Source of the DNA: Pseudomonadota bacterium
Lineage (GTDB): Bacteria > Pseudomonadota > Gammaproteobacteria > Burkholderiales > SG8-39
Direction: 5' to 3'
Length of the DNA: 10,441 nucleotides
NCBI GenBank assembly: GCA_021848555.1
Contig: JAJZUN010000062.1
Span: forward strand, 1 to 10,441
The notes beneath the pieces were generated by a model. That model did not search any database. It saw nothing but the letters and a program-made list of their open reading frames with translations, and had not been told where the DNA came from. Positions 7,941 through 10,441 of the stretch are shown in pieces; the first letter of the stretch is position 1; every line of letters starts with the position of its first letter. Made by a program: the position numbers and the translations under genes.

Positions 7941-7961
7941 CGCATCGGATCAACCGATGCG
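7941..7961 (+). terminator. Hairpin after the dsrE2-like gene, possible terminator
   Basis: CGCATCGG (7941-7948) and CCGATGCG (7954-7961) form a perfect 8-bp stem with a 5-base loop, 11 bases after the stop codon. What follows is TTGCTGT rather than a run of T, so it may be a weak terminator or a 3'-end stabilising structure separating the sulfur genes from the hemerythrin gene. Confidence 0.45.
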
Positions 7962-8060
7962 TTGCTGTACTATTACCGGCTTTCAGTCTAGAGTTTCGAT
8001 TGCGTGCGCAATGAAGTGCAACCGGGAATCCCATCCGTAGTTGCCTAGGTCCGAGAACAA

Positions 8061-8483
8061 ATGGCACAGATCACTTGGAACGAAAAGTTCAGCGTCGGGG
8101 TGGCGGAGATCGACCGGCAGCACAAGCGGCTGATGGGCATGATCAACGACCTGGACGAGGCGGTGAGTTCAGGCAAACGCAAGGATGCAATCAGCCGGAT
8201 CCTGGATGAATTGATTATCTACACCGCGACGCATTTCAGAACGGAAGAGAAGTATTTCGACCAATTCGGGTATCCCGAGGGCGAAGAGCACAAAGACGAG
8301 CATGCGGTGTGCAACAAAATGGTCACCAAGTTCGTCAAGGACTACAACAGCGAGATTCAAGGCGGGAAACTGGCCGCGCTGACCGATGAAATCGTCAGCT
8401 TCCTCGGCATCTGGTGGAAGTACCACATCCTCGAAACCGACGCAAAGTACGTCAAGTTCTTCAGGGAACATGGATTGAAGTAA
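8061..8483 (+). CDS. Bacteriohemerythrin
   Basis: This 140-residue, single-domain hemerythrin binds O2 at a non-heme di-iron site. All seven expected iron ligands are visible: His21, His58 and Glu62 (HxxxE), His77 and His81 (HxxxH), and His122 and Asp127 (HxxxxD). The sequence begins ITWNEKFSVGV, typical of the bacterial family, and has no signal peptide or extra domain, so it should be a soluble cytoplasmic protein. Family roles include oxygen storage or delivery and oxygen sensing. The 131-base gap upstream contains the hairpin at 7941-7961 and no convincing promoter; the Shine-Dalgarno site is weak. The acyl-CoA ligase gene starts 14 bases after its stop, so the two are probably co-transcribed, although no functional link is obvious. 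Confidence 0.93.
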   Translation: MAQITWNEKFSVGVAEIDRQHKRLMGMINDLDEAVSSGKRKDAISRILDELIIYTATHFRTEEKYFDQFGYPEGEEHKDEHAVCNKMVTKFVKDYNSEIQGGKLAALTDEIVSFLGIWWKYHILETDAKYVKFFREHGLK

Positions 8484-8486
8484 GCC

Positions 8487-8493
8487 GGAGGGG
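8487..8493 (+). promoter_or_regulatory. Ribosome-binding site that fixes a TTG start
   Basis: GGAGGGG lies just after the bacteriohemerythrin stop and four to six bases before the in-frame TTG at 8498. No ATG or GTG lies near it in this frame, and upstream extension would overlap the end of the hemerythrin gene. This is the basis for choosing TTG as start codon of the acyl-CoA ligase. Confidence 0.65.
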
Positions 8494-8497
8494 CATT

Positions 8498-10093
8498 TTG
8501 TATAGCGCGCTGCACGACCCCGCAGCCTGGACCCTGCCGCGGGTCCTCGCCGAGCAAGCGGCAAAGCGGTCCGACGCCACATGGATCACCGTCGTCGATG
8601 GCGAGTCCTTGAGTTTCGGGGCGGCCGATCGCGATGCGCGGCGCGTAGCGGGTCTTATCGCCAGTCTCGGCATCGATGCCGGCGAGCGCGTCGCAGTGCT
8701 GCTGCCCAACGGCCTCGATTTTGTCCGCGCCTGGATGGGCCTGGGCTATCTCGGCGCCACGGCGGTGCTGCTGAATACCGAACTGCGCGGCGCCTTCCTG
8801 CTGCACCAGATCAACAACTGCGGAGCCAGCCTGGCCATCGTCGATGCTGCGCTCATCGGCGCGGTGGAAGAAGTCTCGGGCAAGCTGACCGGCTTGCAGC
8901 GGATGCTGGTCGTGGGAGCAGCGCCGGCGAGCGCGGCCGCGCGGTTCGAGCGCGCGGCCTGGTCGGACTGGCGCGAGGCGCCTCCGAGAAACACCGCGCC
9001 GCCCGCACCGCAGGATATCGCCTGCGTGATGTACACCTCGGGCACCAGCGGTCCGGCCAAGGGGGTGTTGATGCCGCATGCGCACTGCTATCTTTACGGA
9101 CTGGGCGCGATCGAGGCCGTGACGCTGCGGCCGGAGGACTGCTACTACATCGCGCTGCCGCTGTTTCACGCCAACGGCCTGCTGATGCAGCTCGGCGCCA
9201 CGCTGATCGCCGGCGCGCGCGCTGTGGTGCGCCCGCGCTTCAGCGCCTCGGCCTGGCTTTCGGACATACGCGAGCACGCGGCCACGGTCACCAACGGACT
9301 GGGTGCCCTGGCGGCCTTCATCACGGCCCAGCCGCCTCGGCCCGAGGACCGCTCGCATCGGCTGCGGGCGATGATGAACGCGCCGAACTTCCCCGCGCAC
9401 GAGGCGATCTTCCGCGAGCGCTTCGGAATCCGCGACGTCATTTCCGGATTCGGCATGACCGAGTGCAACATTCCCATCTGGGGTCGCCTGGGCCACTCGC
9501 GCCCCGGTGCCGCGGGCTGGGTGTACGACCGCCATTTCGAGGTCGTGATCGCGGACCCCGACACCGACCGGCCTGTGCCCGCCGGCAGTATCGGTGAAAT
9601 CCTGGTCAGGCCCAGGACCGCCTGGGGTTTCATGGCCGGTTACCTCGACCTGCCCGAGAAGACCGTCGAGTCGTGGCGCAATCTTTGGTTCCATACCGGC
9701 GACGCCGGCATCATGGACGCCGAGGGCGTCGTGACCTTTGTCGACCGGCTCAAGGACTGCATCCGACGCCGCGGTGAAAACATCTCGGCTGCGGAAGTCG
9801 AGGCGGTCGTTTCCGGCCTGCCGGGCGTGGCCGAGGTCGCGGCCTATGCGGTGCCCTCCGATCTGCCGGGCGGAGAAGACGAGATCATGCTGGCGATAGT
9901 CCCCGAGGGCGCAGCTTCGTTTGATCCGGCGAAGCTGCTGGAACAGGCCGACCCGCTGCTGCCGCGCTACGCCAGACCGCGCTTCGTGGAACGCGTGGAC
10001 GAACTGCCGAAAACCGCCACGGGCAAGGTTCAGCGCGCCGTGTTGCGCAAGCGCGGGATAGGTGCGGCCTGGGATCGCGAGCGAACTTCCTAG
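8498..10093 (+). CDS. AMP-forming acyl-CoA ligase (acyl-CoA synthetase)
   Basis: With the TTG start at 8498 the protein has 531 residues, the usual size for the ANL (adenylate-forming) superfamily. It activates a carboxylic acid with ATP to an acyl-AMP and transfers it to CoA. Motifs appear in order: the phosphate-binding loop YTSGTSGPAKG (179-189), GFGMTE (317-322), TGD (400-402), the hinge region DRLKDCIRRRGENIS (416-430), and the catalytic Lys510 in PKTATGK. All are intact. The overall pattern is like general and carnitine/crotonobetaine-type CoA ligases, but the acyl substrate cannot be deduced. There is no signal or membrane segment. The frame is open upstream to 8414, but that part overlaps the hemerythrin gene. 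The start is supported by GGAGGGG at 8487-8493. No related pathway genes are adjacent. Confidence 0.92.
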   Translation: MYSALHDPAAWTLPRVLAEQAAKRSDATWITVVDGESLSFGAADRDARRVAGLIASLGIDAGERVAVLLPNGLDFVRAWMGLGYLGATAVLLNTELRGAFLLHQINNCGASLAIVDAALIGAVEEVSGKLTGLQRMLVVGAAPASAAARFERAAWSDWREAPPRNTAPPAPQDIACVMYTSGTSGPAKGVLMPHAHCYLYGLGAIEAVTLRPEDCYYIALPLFHANGLLMQLGATLIAGARAVVRPRFSASAWLSDIREHAATVTNGLGALAAFITAQPPRPEDRSHRLRAMMNAPNFPAHEAIFRERFGIRDVISGFGMTECNIPIWGRLGHSRPGAAGWVYDRHFEVVIADPDTDRPVPAGSIGEILVRPRTAWGFMAGYLDLPEKTVESWRNLWFHTGDAGIMDAEGVVTFVDRLKDCIRRRGENISAAEVEAVVSGLPGVAEVAAYAVPSDLPGGEDEIMLAIVPEGAASFDPAKLLEQADPLLPRYARPRFVERVDELPKTATGKVQRAVLRKRGIGAAWDRERTS

Positions 10094-10122
10094 AGCGGCT
10101 GCGTGTTGCGTTCACGGGAGAC

Positions 10123-10180
10123 CGATACCAGGCTGGAACAACTGCTTCCCACGATTGATCGCGGTCGATACCTGGCTGAA
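10123..10180 (+). repeat. Imperfect direct repeat, two copies
   Basis: CGATACCAGGCTGGAA (10123-10138) recurs as CGATACCTGGCTGAA (10166-10180), differing by one substitution and one missing G. The copies begin 43 bases apart in noncoding DNA. Two copies are too few to assign a role. Confidence 0.5.
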
Positions 10181-10260
10181 ATTGGACGCCGCTTGTAATC
10201 GTCGGCCCCTTGGCAGGTCCGGTTGCGGACAGGACCCCAGAAAGCAATCGAGATCGAAAA

Positions 10261-10289
10261 CAAGCGGCCTCGCGGCGAGCGGCGGCTTG
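10261..10289 (+). repeat. GC-rich imperfect hairpin
   Basis: CAAGC (10261-10265) pairs with GCTTG (10285-10289), and CTCG (10269-10272) with CGAG (10276-10279) around a CGG loop. Between them lie GC/GC pairs with a mismatch and a two-base bulge. It is preceded by AAAA and followed by CGGGTTCT, so it is at best terminator-like. It lies 30 bases before the putative intron boundary. Confidence 0.45.
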
Positions 10290-10319
10290 CGGGTTCTACC
10301 GCGAATTCACCCTGTCGGC

Positions 10320-10441
10320 GTGCGCCGTGCAAAGGCGGCGCTTTCCAGTGGGTGCAAATCCCACCCGGCGAAATGCTCCAGCCGGAAGCAACCGGAGCGA
10401 CTAAGGAGGTAACGAAATGGTTGAAGCCTTCGGTGAAGCGT
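10320..10441 (+). mobile_element. Putative 5' end of a group II intron, cut by the window edge
   Basis: The segment opens with GTGCG, matching the GUGYG consensus of group II intron 5' ends. Successive short hairpins then follow: GCGCC/GGCGC (10322-10341), GTGGG/CCCAC around TGCAAAT (10348-10364), and GCTCC/GGAGC (10375-10398), as expected of the start of intron domain I. An almost ideal Shine-Dalgarno sequence TAAGGAGGT (10402-10410) precedes an ATG at 10417 whose frame reads MVEAFGEA to the edge. In an intron this would be structural RNA rather than a gene. No reverse transcriptase or domain V is in view, so the call rests on the 5' signature and general resemblance to bacterial group II introns. 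The alternative is a leader RNA and the start of an unknown gene. Confidence 0.5.

Larger units (their letters stand above)
10094..10319. other. Noncoding stretch with hairpins and a diverged direct repeat
   Basis: I see no convincing gene here; open frames on both strands lack ribosome-binding sites and recognisable protein motifs. It contains two copies of a 15-16-base element (10123-10138 and 10166-10180), a tight hairpin with stem GTCCG/CGGAC around GTTG (10217-10230), and a larger imperfect GC-rich hairpin (10261-10289). None is followed by a T run. The stretch separates the acyl-CoA ligase from the putative intron and may hold remnants of other mobile DNA. Confidence 0.5.

Noticed and set aside
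7962..8060. Possible promoter for bacteriohemerythrin (TACTAT at 7968-7973)
   Set aside because: The hexamer is only loosely like a -10 box, overlaps the end of the hairpin region and has no suitable -35 element.
8357..9694. A 445-codon minus-strand open frame
   Set aside because: It is antisense to the acyl-CoA ligase, whose adenylation motifs are all intact; the antisense product shows no family features.
10348..10364. T-arm-like hairpin GTGGG-TGCAAAT-CCCAC, suggesting a tRNA
   Set aside because: No acceptor stem, anticodon arm or D arm can be placed around it, so it is better explained as part of the putative intron structure.
10062..10412. Open frames on both strands across the 3' noncoding region (also 9885-10247, 10090-10332 and 10210-10404)
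   Set aside because: None has a good ribosome-binding site or a recognisable motif, they overlap each other and the end of the ligase gene, and the region holds hairpins and repeats instead.

Overview
The window is GC-rich chromosomal DNA (roughly two thirds G+C by eye). Most genes are closely packed, with Shine-Dalgarno starts and strong third-position G/C bias. SlyX, a fused acyl-CoA-ligase/GNAT protein, a stand-alone uroporphyrinogen-III methyltransferase, a TusA-DsrE2 pair and a bacteriohemerythrin together point to Pseudomonadota. A beta- or gammaproteobacterium with sulfur metabolism is most likely; no finer placement can be supported.

Layout. A 5'-truncated acyl-CoA synthetase (NDP-forming)/GNAT acetyltransferase (2-2140) is followed by slyX (2177-2377), an amidase-signature hydrolase (2399-3853) and an SDR dehydrogenase (3965-4735), all on +. 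A terminator-like hairpin (4747-4786) ends this run. On the minus strand lie a receiver-only response regulator (4824-5396) and a lysoplasmalogenase/YhhN-type membrane protein (5471-6121). The divergent spacer 6122-6213 holds two inverted repeats and a -10-like box. On + again come cobA/SUMT (6214-6996), tusA (7054-7281) and a DsrE2-like gene (7294-7929), then a hairpin (7941-7961), a bacteriohemerythrin (8061-8483) and an AMP-forming acyl-CoA ligase with a probable TTG start (8498-10093).

The last ~350 bases hold no convincing complete gene. 10094-10319 is noncoding, with two hairpins and a diverged direct repeat. From 10320 to the window end the sequence starts with GTGCG, folds into successive short hairpins and contains a very strong ribosome-binding site. 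I read it as the 5' end of a group II intron cut by the window edge, at moderate confidence.

How the genes fit together. CobA makes precorrin-2, the precursor of siroheme, while TusA and DsrE2 are cytoplasmic sulfur-transfer proteins. Their adjacency suggests sulfur or sulfite metabolism. The Pat-like protein, amidase, SDR and acyl-CoA ligase are metabolic enzymes whose substrates the sequence does not reveal. I found no CRISPR array, tRNA, rRNA, complete insertion sequence or recognisable defence system. The most unusual region is the 3' end.
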